NCBI GenBank assembly: GCA_020226215.1
Contig: CM035236.1
Coordinates: forward strand, 52,637,057 to 52,701,056
Direction: 5' to 3'
Source: Sindora glabra
Taxonomy: Eukaryota; Streptophyta; Magnoliopsida; Fabales; Fabaceae
Length of the DNA: 64,000 bases
In this document: positions 48,315 to 60,010 of the stretch, in pieces
Layout of the letters: every line of letters starts with the position of its first letter
Numbering within the stretch: the stretch's first letter is position 1
Program-made: the position numbers and the translations under genes
Notes under the pieces: model-generated
The model's database searches: none
What the model saw: only the letters and a program-made list of their open reading frames with translations
What the model was told of the DNA's origin: nothing

Positions 48315-50135
48315 TATTACATTCTTTTTATAATTTTAAAATTTTATATTATGGAAAGGAAATTTTAATTAATCTTACTAAAAATAAATAAGAACAATTG
48401 ATGAAAAATAAACAAATAGAAAAAGAAGGAATAATTGGAATATTAAGTGATGTATGGAACTAATTAATTGGATGAGATTTTAAAAGGAAGTTTAGAATTT
48501 AATAAGTGAAAGAAATTGAGTAACATAAAAAAATAAGATATTATAAATGTTTAGAAAGAATGTGGGGGTATGATGGAGTTTTAGGGACAAATTACCTAAA
48601 ATGGCTTTACATTAAATCCTAAAATACCAAATCCTTCTCTTTTTCTCTTTGTTCTTTCTCATCCTACAAAAATCCCTAACTCTCTCTCTCTAAACCCATC
48701 TCTTTCTCCCTATTCAATTTTCATTCAAATGAAGCAAGAAAAGCTTCATTTCTCATTTGAATTATCACACAATCAAGTAAGCATCAAAATCTACTTAAAT
48801 GCTATATTTCCTTTTAAAATTCCTTTTAGATTTGAAGAAATTCAAGTATTTGGTTCAAATAGGGAAATATGAACCTAATTCCCAATTTTGTGGCTTTGAA
48901 TGATTAGAAGTTCTTCACCATTAATCTTAATCTTCTCATACCTCATCTATATTAGGTGAGTAATCATTTTGACCTAAATTAAATTATTTAAATGATATTC
49001 TTGGTTTGAATCTATTTTAGGTTTTGTGTGATAGTTGAAATAAATATGATAATTTGTGATAATTAAGTTGATTTGATGTTGTAAATAGAATGAATAAGGT
49101 ATTAAATGCATATATTAATGATTTAGTGAATTATTGTTAAGAAATAAATAAGTTTAGATGCATTAATAGCACTATAAATAGTAAATTCACACTAAGAATT
49201 ATGTATATTCCCATGCAAATGATCGATTATTGGTTTGGATATTTAAGGACCTTAACTCTAAAGGTAAAAAATTAATCATTTGGCCTTTAATGATTAACCA
49301 TTAGCCTTTTAGAAGGATATCCTAGCAAAGTTGAATGGTCGACTGTTGGACCCTTAATAGTTGACCATTTGTCCCTAGTTTTGCACACCCAATGATTATA
49401 ATAATTAGTTTGACATAATAGACTTAAATTATGAAAATATATAATGAATATGCTATATATGGATCAAAATGAGATGTATGGCCCTACAGTGGAGGCATGG
49501 TATTTATAATACTTTATATTATTATGATTAATTATTAATGTGAATGCATATGAGCCTTAACTATTGTTTATGAAACATAATCAATACTAATTTTTTATTA
49601 ACATGTCTTAATAAGCTATAAGAACCAAGAAGGGTTACGATGGTCAGTAAGGATTAGATCAAAATTCTTACCCTTTATCTTATTTATGTTTGAATGTATT
49701 ACTTTCTAAGGCTATACATGCTTTTCCATGTTTTTATTTTTAGATTCTTAAGTTAAGCCTCAATCACTATTTTCATGAAGTTAGGATTCTTAAGAACTTT
49801 TTTAGGCTTGGCTAATCATAGTTCAAGATATTATGTTAATATAAGTGATTTTTTCCCTTATGCTATATAGGCCATAAAGAGGACATAAACTATATTCTCA
49901 TAGGATAGCTAGGACAATTTATCCTCAATTGTGGTGGATTATAAACCATCCTAACTACTTTTACATTGCAAATCTTTTTTATGAATGGAATGCCTTTCTT
50001 TCTCAAATTTGCATGCTTATCATAATTCTAAAACTCTACAATTACTCAAGATTAAAATAATAAGAATAGATTTAGCTAGTGAAAATCAGTTAATTGGATT
50101 CTATGCCGATCATGACTAGGATCAAGTTGTGATCA
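48315..50135 (+). repeat. 3' LTR of X (intact length)
   Basis: This is the uninterrupted counterpart of the four 5' LTR pieces. It contains a leader-like pyrimidine-rich tract (CTCTCTCTCTCTAAACCC near 48670) and inverted motifs such as AATGATTAACCATTAGCC and ATGGTCGACTGTTGG with AGTTGACCATT at about 49215-49385. Confidence 0.65.
49215..49385 (+). repeat. Array of GATTAACCATT / GTTGACCATT inverted motifs in the X LTR
   Basis: Words like AATGATCGATTATTGG, TAATGATTAACCATTAG, AATGGTCGACTGTTGG and ATAGTTGACCATTTG alternate over about 170 bp. They are related in form to the TAGTTGA array of Y and to the diverged array at 45020-45125. Confidence 0.65.
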
Positions 50136-50439
50136 TTAATTTAAGGGGCGTTTGGCTAGTGAAAATGATGTAAAGAATTTCTATTGGAAAATGATAGTCA
50201 TCATTTGATTGAGGTTTTGTTAGAGATTTGGTTGCCTTAAGGAAAGAGGTTGCTACCTATTTCCCCTTCCCCTTAGAATTAGGTTTGGCATTTGTTTTGG
50301 AATTTGAATTTGAAGGAGGGTTCTTTTTTTTCTTATAAGACATTATCATCCCTATAGAAATTCCTTTGTAAGAAAATATAGAAGAGGATTTGAAGAACCT
50401 TTCATATGCTCAATTTCAAAATCAAATATGTTTAAAATT
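50136..50439. other. Short stretch between X and the viral remnant
   Basis: It includes GGGGCGTTTGGCTAGTG at 50146, which resembles a MITE end, but I could not find a matching inverted partner. I see no gene. Confidence 0.3.
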
Positions 50440-50539
50440 GCTTGCTATTTAGCAAAGATTTATTTTAACATAATATTTTCAACATCATTTTGTAAAACAT
50501 TTTATGTAGATTTGCATTTAACACAAATTATAAATTTTT

Positions 50540-51480
50540 TTATTTGATAGAACACTTTGAAATTTCTAAACACATAAGACAATTGCCGAATTTTCCTTTT
50601 CTAAAGTTGAATAATTTCATTGTGCATGATTCTAATGTTTTAAAGTGAATGCAACAATTTTTTTCTTTGTTATTTTCTATTTGTTTAAGAATTCCACTAT
50701 GTTTGAATTTTAATGCATCAATTTCAATAATCTTAGATGCATTTGGCAAAAAATATGAAAATATGCTAAACTTTTAACTAAGATTTGATTTTTCTAATAA
50801 TGTTAGTATAAGCATTTGTCTATGAAGGAGAATCTTTACTTAAATAATCATGAAAAAGGTTTGATAAGATTAGATATTTGAGAAAAGAAATTAGAAGCAC
50901 AATTAAGATATTCAATAAATTTTTGCAATTGGATTTTTTAAATAATTTGATTAGGAAATTTGTCAACAAATTGAATTACTCTCTCAATTGGAGTAATGGT
51001 TAATTAGAAAATATAATGACCAAGAAATCTAATTTTTGTTTGAAATAAGAAAATTTGTTATTGAAATAGCAAGACTATTTCTTTGGGTAATTTCAAGAAA
51101 ATAATTGACTTATTTAAAATGTTGATCAATGTTTTTTTGAAAAATTCTAGAAAATTATCTATATAGACAATGATAATTTTGATGTAAGAATTATAAATAT
51201 TATTCATAAAATTTTAAAATTTTGAAGAAGCATTTTTAAGGCCAATGGACTTTACATTTCATTCATATTGGATAAATGGAATTGTAAATATTGTTTCATA
51301 CCTATCCTTGGGTTTTATTTAAATTTGGTAAAAACTATATTACAAATCAAATTTGGGAAAACTTTTTGTAGAATGCAAATCATTTGGTAAATTTTTCTTA
51401 TTTGGAAATATGATACTTGATCTACTGAAGAGTTTTATTTAGAGGTTTGTAATCAATTACAATCCTTGGAGTTATTTATT
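50540..51480 (-). pseudogene. Pararetrovirus reverse transcriptase and RNase H remnant
   Basis: Reverse transcriptase copied the viral pregenomic RNA into DNA in the cytoplasm. Residues as they stand: RIVIDYKPLNK at about 51469-51431, an IQYE*NVK block at about 51270 with a stop in the middle of the conserved motif, and IIIVYIDN at about 51178-51155, where the second catalytic Asp is Asn. RNase H begins with IIEIDALKFKHSGILKQ at about 50725. Multiple stops and frame changes lie between the blocks. The lost Asp and the stops show it is dead. Confidence 0.78.
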
Positions 51481-51899
51481 CAATTATAGCATTTTGGTTA
51501 ACATATAATGTTGAGAATGACCAAAGACTTTTACTTTTCCTAATGATCCCCTTTCCAAGAGGTCATCGATTTCCTTCTAACAATATTTCAAAATTTCTTG
51601 ATTCATTAAAATAAATCTAGTTAACATTTTTTTTTCTAAAAAATCCTTTTCATATGGCAAGTCCACCTTATATTGTTTTCTTTTCTAGAAATCATTTGGA
51701 AGATTATAATAAATTTGCTTTTAGATTCTATTTTCTAAAGATTTAACTTTTCCCTGAACAGTTAAAAAGGCTAATTGTTATTCTATTTTTCTAAAGGAAA
51801 TTTCTTTAGAAAATATGTTTAGTTATTCTTTTTAAAATTTTAATTAGATTGACATCCTTGAAGAAAGATTCTTTTACAAATTGGAAAACTATCCTTTGT

Positions 51900-52200
51900 C
51901 TTAAAAAAATTTATTTTTATTTCTTTATCTACTACTTTATATGGTGTTCAAGCATAAATAAAAGGAGTTTCAAGGATAACCCTACAAGTTAAATTGTGAA
52001 CTAGTAGAAAAGATTGGTAAATTTTGAAAGGGGAGTTTATTGTTTCTACATTTAAGAGATTATAAAATTATTTGGAGCAGAGAATTACAAGCAAATCTTA
52101 TATGTTCTTTACTTTTAAAAAGTATTTGATAAGCACTAGACTTTTTTATATGCAATTGAAATCAACTTATGTATCAAACAAAGCGAATGTCTCAAATTCA
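51900..52200 (-). pseudogene. Pararetrovirus protease-like remnant
   Basis: FALFDT followed directly by a stop and then VDFNCI (about 52188-52150) looks like an aspartic protease active site whose Gly codon is now TGA or TAA. A later RVILETPFIY stretch (about 51985-51955) sits where the second conserved protease block is expected. Assignment rests on these two short blocks and on position just before the reverse transcriptase. Confidence 0.55.
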
Positions 52201-52779
52201 TTCTCATCTTTTTTTATTACTAATTTGATAGGGATATAATATTTCTATATAAGTGTTTTGGAGATATGCCCTAAAAACTTATCTTCACCTATGTCTTCCA
52301 TTTCTAGTTGCTTTTCTTTTTTTTTTTGGATATTTAAAAGAACTAGGTTGTAGTAATCCTATTGTTCCCTTATTTCTCTTATTTCTATTTTGAGAATATT
52401 TATTTTAGATTGTAAGTCCTACAATTTTACAAGTTTAGTACTTTTTTTATTTAAATCTTTTGAAAACATCCTTAAAATTATAGGTAGTGGCTAAAAGAGA
52501 TTTATAGTAAGGTGAAGATTTGTTTGAGATTTATTTGAACTTTTAAATATAATCTTTATTTTGTGCATTTTCAAATAAAGAATTAACAACTTAAAAAATC
52601 TTTTTCTTTATTGAGAACATTTATCTCCTTTTCTGATAGTGATACTTCCTATTTAAAAAAAGTTTTATCATCATTTGGCACCTAATTCACTTGTTAAACT
52701 TAATCCACTTCCACTAAGAATTCTCCTATTTTCAAAAAATCTTGAGCTAATAATTTGCTTAAGAATACTCTTATCAAGT

Positions 52780-53135
52780 TTAAGATTCATAATTTTCCTA
52801 TTTAATCTACAATAACCTGTTACATAATATGGTGTATTACATCTAAAATAGATTAGCCTAATATTCTAATTTAGTGAAGAAGTATACCTTAGTTTTCTCC
52901 TATAATAATACCTTTTATAAGGTTTTGAATGAGTGCCTAAGTTCAGCATGTTATTTAGCTTTACACTTTGGTTTAAAGGTTTTTAGGCATATGAATTTAA
53001 ATTATTCATAGAAAGTTTAGAGTTGCTTTCATTTTTAAGATTTCTCTTTTGCTAAGTACCATTCAATTTTTTCATCTTGACAAATTTTAAGGGCAACTTT
53101 TTAAACATAACTTACTAACTGACCATAAGTAAGCT
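52780..53135 (-). pseudogene. Pararetrovirus capsid-like and zinc finger-like remnant
   Basis: LTYGQLVSYVKKVALKICQD followed by EKIEWYLAKEK (about 53135-53045) resembles the conserved C-terminal part of caulimovirid capsid proteins. About 200 bp further on, RCNTPYYVTGYC (about 52850-52810) may be the trace of the CCHC zinc finger, with its pattern lost. The order and spacing support the reading; the finger alone would not. Confidence 0.55.
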
Positions 53136-54942
53136 ATTCGTAAGGAATTGTGCTATTGTATCTATTTCTAGCCTTTTTTCCCCCCCTAATCTTGCTCCTA
53201 AAGATCTAGGAAGACCAATAAAGCATTTCTCCTATCATAAAGGTTAGTTACTATTAAATCTAAAGTAGATATTAATAAAGAAGGTAACTTTATACCACCT
53301 AAAATCAAATAAGGTTCTGCACTTAAGATTTGAAAGTAATACTGTTGATTTATCATTCCATAAGCAAAGGTTTTCTATAGAATGTTTAGTGATGGTGTAA
53401 ATTAAAGCATTTATAGTAACAAGAATTAGTTATCCATTAAATTTTATAATCACTAGACCTTAAGGATATGTTTTGACTAATACTTTGATTTGGACTTTTT
53501 CTATTTCAGTAAAATGTTTATCCCAACATCATTTGAATTAGCTAGTAAAACTAGCTTCTAAAATGTTAATTATTGTAAAGTTGTCGCATCCATAGGTTAT
53601 TTAGTCGACATTACTAACCATAGTCATTTATTAAAAGGTATTAAGAATTTCATATTTAGATTTATCATTTATTTTGTATTCATATATATTATTCCTACTG
53701 TAAGAATTCTAAATAATTTGAAGTTTTTCTTCTGTGATTTGGTTAGGAAATGTACCCTTAAGGTAGTAAAGTATTTAAGGTGCTCTCTAATTGGCTTCCC
53801 TTTTGATAACTTCTATTTTAGCTTCTTGGCCATCTTCTAAAGATACCTTAAAAGCTTTACCCATGACTTAGATTTTACTAGATTTGGAAAAAGGAAGGGC
53901 TTCTAAAACTATAACCTTCTTTAGTTTTTTTTATTTATCCTCTTGATTTATTTGGTTTGTCCTAGTTATCTTAGAATTATAAGATAGATTCATTTTTTCT
54001 CTATTTAGGAATTTAGTATAGCCTAAACAGAGGTTATTTAATTATCTTCATAATAAAGGTTTCTCTTATTAAGCTAATGGAGGCATTCACTAGAAATTAT
54101 TGTCCTAAAGTTTGGAGATATTTATTAGTATAATTATTTTATTTAATTAAAGGCTATATGTATTTTGAAGAAACTCCTTTTGCAATGTCTTTTGCTTTAA
54201 AAGGTGCTCAATTAATGGATTTATTTTAGATTTATGGACTTTGTTTGGAAGGTTTGAGGCAACTCAAAGATGAATTTCTTTCCCTTCGTAGTTATCCATT
54301 GTTGCATAGCCCTATAACCTATATTAATAATTCTACCAAAAGGATAATCTATTTGGTTAGTTTCAATATATGCTTCAAACAATTCAAAGTAAGAAATTTT
54401 TTTTATTTGTACATGAAATCATAATTTATATTTCAAATTTTTTATCTTAATTTTCTTTTATAGGTTTTGAAGAACCAGGTTCTTTGAGGAGTGAATTATT
54501 CTAAGTAGAATTTCATCTTTAAAGATTCTTTGCATTTAGAGTAGGCTATTTCCCTATCTGTTAATTTCTAATTAAACTTAATCAATCACATGAGAAAAAT
54601 CACATTATTGATAAATAGTATGTAACCTATGAATGGAATAAGAGAATAAAGAAAAACTTTACTTATTAGATTGACTTATAAAAAAGCTTGGAAACAAAGT
54701 CACTTATCAATCAATAACATATTCAATTTAGTAATAGGGAATAATATCTTCTTTTTAAAGTCTTAAAAACTTAATATAATGATTCCACTTGTGCTTTCAA
54801 CAAAAAATGCAACTCTGATCCATATTTTAATTGAGTACTAATTACTAGGATGGTTTGAAAGCCTCGAGATGACTTGTAGAAAAAATTCTTCTTTCTAGTT
54901 TTGTCTTGTGTCTCTATAACAAATGGTCTATTTATTAATAGG

Positions 54943-55018
54943 TGAATGATGGGGATTAAACCCACACATGGTGGGTTCACCATCCACTGCCTTGATCCAT
55001 TTGGCTACGTTTGCCCTT
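54943..55018 (-). pseudogene. Degenerate plastid-type trnH-GUG-like sequence
   Basis: On the minus strand, GTAGCCAAATGGATCAAGGC, then AGTGGATGGTGAACCCACC and TGTGGGTTTAATCCCCATC reproduce the D-arm, anticodon arm (GTG retained) and T-arm of plastid or plastid-derived mitochondrial tRNA-His. The acceptor stem no longer pairs at three positions, so it is not a working tRNA. It is best explained as an old organelle-DNA insertion (NUPT or NUMT). How far the insert extends on either side is not clear. Confidence 0.8.
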
Positions 55019-55439
55019 ACCTCTTTCTTAAGTCTCTATTTACAATTAGATCCTTTCTAAATCACTTTATGACCGCTATAAAAGAGAATTTTTTTCCTAT
55101 ACTATGACTATAGAAGTAAGTCTCTTATTTTTGGAATTTAGGAAAGCGAAGCTTTAACAAGTAAAAGCTTCTTGCCAAAGCCATAAACAAAGAGGTTGTG
55201 CTATTCATTTCATTTATTTGACTTCACTTTACTTAAGATTAAAGAAAGGAACTAGGTAGGCAATGAAGGCTTATTTAGTAAATAGCACTGTTTTATTGGT
55301 CAAACTTAAGTTGGAAGCTGAATTACAAAATTTTATAATAGTAAACATCATTAGTAATTTAATTTATATATTAGGGTATGAGCTTCTAATTTATGGAAGG
55401 TCCCATCCCATTCTATGTACCCTTAATATACATATCCAC

Positions 55440-56270
55440 TTAACTTTTCAGGTTTTCTAGCTGAGGGAATAAGATTTAATTAGGTTTTGTGGCCCTAAAG
55501 ACATTTATTCTCTCTTTTTCTACTTTTCTCACATGAAACTTCCATGAGTGGTTAATTATCCTTCAATGTTCAAAAGTTTATGCACTCCAAATTGACCTTG
55601 ATTTAAGACTTTTCTCTTCAATCAATTTTTAGTTTGATTATGTCTTATTTTTTTACTCTTATTGTAAATGATTGCTTAGATAATTTATTAATTACAATCA
55701 GTTAGTTAACTATCTATTATATTTTATAACTAAATGATTTGTTACAATTAATTCTCACTTGTAGGTTAGTTATAATTGATTGAAACTAATAACAATTAGG
55801 CTTTGGTGATTTGACATATTGGTGAATCATTAGTTGCCTAACAAAACTAGAGAATAAATTTAGTAATTTTTGCTTGTAAAATTGTTACATTCAACCTAAC
55901 CTTGTTCTAAATACTTGAAACTATTATTAATTAAATTTAATCACCTATTTTTTTATTTGAATTAGTAATAGAGGATTGATGGGTTGCTTGTTTTGATTAG
56001 TCTACATTAAGAATTTGTATGATTATTATTAGTTTCAGGGTATTCATTTTGTTAAATGCCGATGAAAATATAAGAATTAGAGTGTGAAGCCTTCTAGACT
56101 TGATTCTCATCTTCTATTAGTTTCAATCTTATTCTATTTTAAATTGTTTAGTTAAAATTACTTTTGAAAATCCCTTACTTTTACTTTTGTTTCCACTAAT
56201 TTTGGGTACAACTTTAACTTACCCTTTACTATATTTTCAAGCAAATTTGGTATTAGTTTTGGTATGAAAT
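55440..56270 (+). repeat. 5' LTR-like copy of the Athila-like remnant
   Basis: It aligns with 59195-60010: CATGAGTGGTTAATTATCCTTC against CATGAGTGGTTGATTTTCCTTC in parts, TTGTTTTGATTAGT-T-CATTAAG in both, and GGTGTGAAATGA-like endings. Confidence 0.6.
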
Positions 56271-58972
56271 GACATGGATCAAAATTTTAGCTCTATTGTT
56301 AAGGAATAGATTATACAATTGGTGCTTATTTTTTCTTTATTCTTAATTCTTTTTTATTTATTTTTTAGTACTTTTCAAGCTTGTTAGTAACGTTGGGTAA
56401 TAGACTTTGCTATGGAATTTTAGGATGAAACTTTTGATTGCAAGGTTTTTCAATGTTCTAAGCAAGGTTAAGGGCCTTGTTATTGATCTTGTTACTTTTT
56501 GGCCAAATTTTATTATTTTAATAGGTTTTCAAATTTTTAGTATTTTTTTAAAATTTTATTAATTTTATCTTTTTCCATCTTTTCTATTTTTACTTATTTT
56601 TTTATTTCTAGTGCATAAGTATTTCTTTTTATGTTTCGATATTGAATATTATTCTTGAAGTTAAAAGGACCTTCCATAATTAAAGAAAATTACATAAGGC
56701 TGAATATGTGAATATAGTTATGAATTATAAAACTCTACAAGACTTTATTAATCCTAACTTGAATTTACATTATTTTTTATGAGAAAATAACATATTTTTA
56801 ATATTTTTTAGGAAATCAAGTACTTTTCTAATGATCATTCTAATTTTCTTATTGATATAGTTAATTTCTCAATACATGATCATTCTGAATTGAATAAAAA
56901 TGATTTGAGAATAACCATTTAAGAAAGTTTACTGGATGGTAAAGATTTTGAAGAAAATCTCTTTCCAAATCACTTGAAACTTAGTGCTTTAAAAGCAAAT
57001 GAGGCATCAATTTATGTATTGAAGCTAGATTGAAGTAGACACAATATCTAGCCAAAGATACTAAAGAAAGACGCTTCTTGGAACACAACCTAAGTTTTCA
57101 AATTTTCATTCTCTTTCCCTTTTCTTTATTTTACTTGTCTATGATTTTTTCTTCTTTTGATATTAATATGCTTTATATTAAGGACAATGTAAGATTTAAG
57201 TATGGGAGAAGATTTTTAGGATTTGTTTCATGCTTTTCTTTTAATGCTTTTGATTTTAAAAAATAGAAAAAATTAAAAAAAGTATGCTTTTTACTTGTTT
57301 TTAAAGTTTTTTTGAGTCATTTTAATTATTTTCTATGGATGAAAACTATGCATTTTTCATGAGTACGAACCAATTCAATTGGATAAATTCATAATATGAT
57401 TGAATGAATTATTTTGCTTCTTAAAATTGATTGGTGTAATGATGGATTTTAAGTTGTAGATTGAATTTAGAAACATATCTTACATTGTGAGATTTTGAGG
57501 CTTTTATTAAAAATTTATGTTATTCTTTTTCTTTCTTATGTAATTTTCTTCCATAGAATTTGTTTATCAAGATCTTGCTTTAATTCTTCTTAAAATTACA
57601 TTTACACATGCAAATACAAATATGATAAAAGCATTCTTTGTATGAGTTAGTACTAAATAGCCAACCTTGAAATTTAATCATTGTTGGGCCCTCTTTGAGC
57701 TTGATTGCCTTTATTTTGTTTTTAACTCATTAATATATTTTCTTATGGAAAATAAATATTTCTACCTAACCTTAGGGATTAGTAGAACATTTGAAATCTT
57801 TGTGAGATAGGTTTTTAAATAAGTGTAGAAGAGTACATGTTATGAAAAAATCATTAACTTCAATTTCAAGTTTTTGTTAAAAAAAGAAATAGAACAAAAT
57901 GATGGAAAGAAAAAAAAGAGAGATAAGAAAAAAGTAAAAAGAATTGGAGAAAAAAAGAAAAAGAAAGAAGTTAATGAGTATTTGAAATTAAAAGTTAAGA
58001 TTTAGCATTAAAAATTGTAACTATTCATAATTTACCCATATGTTTGTACTTCAAGTGTTCTATTAATTTCTTTTATTTTTATCTTTTTATATCTTTATTT
58101 TTCCTTTCCTTTCTACCTAGCCCAATTATTATCTTGAATAAAGTCCTTTTTAATTTTTGTGTGCATATGATTTAAGTAATGGAGATTAGATAATAAGAAA
58201 GCTTATTGTGGGGCAATTTCATTGAGTGAAATATTTACCCTTAACACTTGAGAGATGGAGAGTGAATTATTTGAGATTCAACCAATTTGATCTATCCCTT
58301 TGAATAAAGTTGTTATATTAATTAATTTTCAATTTTTCAAGATTTTTGTTCATGATATGTTATGAATCTTAATAGCTTTAATTGTCTTTTTGCTTTTAAA
58401 TTTTATGATTTTGAAATCATTGCAAAGTTAGTCTTTTGTCCTTTAGTTTTTAATAAGTTATGGTTTGCAAGAAAGTTTCAAATAAAATTGTATTTAACTA
58501 AGGTTGTGCAAAGGCTAAGTGTAAAGGAATTTGATGTGCAAGATATTAATTATACTATTTCTTCCTATTTTATGTCTCTAAGTATGTTACATATGCTTAG
58601 TTTAATAGAATAAGTCTTGTTTTGTGATATGGTGATGATTTTCCAACATTCTTGAATTGTTTCGTTAATGTTGAATTTTTACATTATCTTATGTTTTTAA
58701 CTATAACCTAATTTTTAAAAGTCTAAATTAAGTGATATTTACATCTTGGAAAGCTAAAAGGAAGTTCTAAAACTCTCATATTTTATCCAAAATCTAATTT
58801 AGACGTTTAAAAGGTCAAATTTGGTTATAAAGAAGATGCTCTATTTTTGTTCTAGTTGATCCAGTTACAATTTTAAAGTCATATTTGGAGTTTTAGAAGT
58901 TCAATTAAGGTAAAATTATAGCTTAAAGTTAGATAATACTTAACCTAGTGACTTTCATGTTTGGAGTTTAAT

Positions 58973-59175
58973 GAAATAATGCTATTTTGGAGGTTAAACT
59001 TGAGTTGAAAACTAAATAATGAAATTTATTTTGTTTGAAGACTAAATAACGAAATAAGGTTATTTTGGGGGTTAAACTTGAGTTGAAGACTAAATAATGA
59101 AATTTATTTTGTTTGAAGACTAAATAACGAAATAATGTTATTTTGGGGGTTAAACTTGAGTTGAAGACTAAATAA
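58973..59175 (+). repeat. 78-bp tandem repeat, about 2.6 copies
   Basis: Units start at 58973, 59051 and 59129 with GAAATAA(T/G)G-TATTTTGG-GG and run on with TTAAACTTGAGTTGAA. Unit spacing is exactly 78 bp. They lie in the upstream part of the second LTR-like copy. Confidence 0.92.
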
Positions 59176-59194
59176 GAGACATATATATTTGGCC

Positions 59195-60010
59195 TATTAG
59201 GTTTTTTTCTCTAGGGAAATCAAATTTAACTATGTTTTATGCCTTCAAAGACATCCATTCTCTAAAGAACAAACCTTCTTTTTATACTTGTAAAACAATC
59301 ATGAGTGGTTGATTTTCCTTCAAGGTTCAAGAGTTTGAGCACTTCTAGTTCAATTTGAGGTTTCTTTCTTCTATCTATTATTAATTTGATGATCTTTTTT
59401 TTTTGCTCTTGTTGTGAATAATTGCTTAGATAGTTTACTAATTATGATTGATTAATTGATTATCTATTTTAGTCTATAGCTAAATGATTAGTTGCAATTA
59501 ATTCTTGCTTGTAGGTTAGTTATGATTGATTAAAATAAGTAGTAATTAGGCTTTGATGATTTAATACATGAGTGAATCATTAGTTGCTTAAGAACAAAAA
59601 ATGAATTTAGTAATTATCACTTGTTGAATTGTTAGATTTAGCTTAACCTGGTCTTGAGTGCTTGAAACTATTTTAATTGAATTGAATTAGTAATAAAGGA
59701 TTGATTGGTCACTTGTTTTGATTAGTTTGCATTAAGAATTTGCATGATTACTGTCAGCTTTAGAGGTATTCATTGATTAAGTAGTCGAATTATAAACATA
59801 TTTTTTAAGTGCCAATGAAAATCTAAGAATTAGAGCATGCAACCTCTTGGACTTGATTCCACTGTTTGTTAGTTACAATCTAATTCTATTTTGAATTTTT
59901 TATTTAAAACTGCTTTTAAAAACTACTAACTTTTTACATTTTCTTTCAGTTAATTACACTTTGTTACATTTTTTAGCAAGTTTGGTATTTAATTTAGGTG
60001 TGAAATGATG
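59195..60010 (+). repeat. 3' LTR-like copy of the Athila-like remnant
   Basis: Counterpart of 55440-56270. The true LTR start probably lies further upstream, around 58700-58900, but cannot be fixed because the first copy is poorly conserved there. Confidence 0.55.

Larger units (their letters stand above)
25654..50135 (+). mobile_element. LTR element X, outermost element of the nest
   Basis: The LTR at 48315-50135 has a homologue split into four pieces: 25654-26247, 30798-30810, 41801-41931 and 44900-45978. These add up to about 1.81 kb against 1.82 kb for the intact copy. Supporting matches include 25985-26170 with 48830-48980, 41805-41925 with about 49030-49170, and 45915-45975 with 50070-50135. 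Both copies start TGTTA- or TATTA-like and end near TGATTA/TGATCA. Flanks GTAAT (25649-25653) and TTAAT (50136-50140) may be a decayed 5-bp target duplication. The interior is only about 2.3 kb with no recognised pol, so the element was probably non-autonomous. Confidence 0.7.
50440..54560 (-). mobile_element. Endogenous pararetrovirus remnant (Caulimoviridae-type)
   Basis: On the minus strand, recognisable traces follow the order typical of Caulimoviridae polyproteins: capsid-like, zinc finger-like, protease-like, reverse transcriptase and RNase H, from about 53135 down to 50540. There is no integrase after RNase H, which separates it from Ty3/gypsy. The whole is broken by very many stops and frameshifts and contains no usable gene. 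Sequence upstream (53200-54560) may include the movement-protein part but I could not confirm it. The 4-kb span is shorter than a full genome of about 7-8 kb, so it is partial. No long terminal repeats were found around it. The genus is not assigned. Confidence 0.7.
55440..60010 (+). mobile_element. Athila-like Ty3/gypsy retrotransposon remnant
   Basis: A diverged direct repeat, 55440-56270 and 59195-60010, looks like the 3' parts of two LTRs. After the first, a frame reads TLQDFINPNLNLHYF (about 56730), like the start of Athila-type Gag. At 57181-57206 a phrase near GGACAATGTAAGATTTAAGT followed by ATGGG matches the untranslated signal that follows pol in Athila-type elements. No pol survives, so a large internal deletion is likely. 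Clade assignment rests on these two signals. Confidence 0.5.

Noticed and set aside
50146..50162. MITE end GGGGCGTTTGGCTAGTG
   Set aside because: No inverted partner or duplication was found nearby, so it is not called as an element.
57078..57266. 62-codon open frame in the Athila-like remnant
   Set aside because: It spans the untranslated GGACAATGT signal that follows pol in such elements and is Phe/Ser-rich by T-rich composition.
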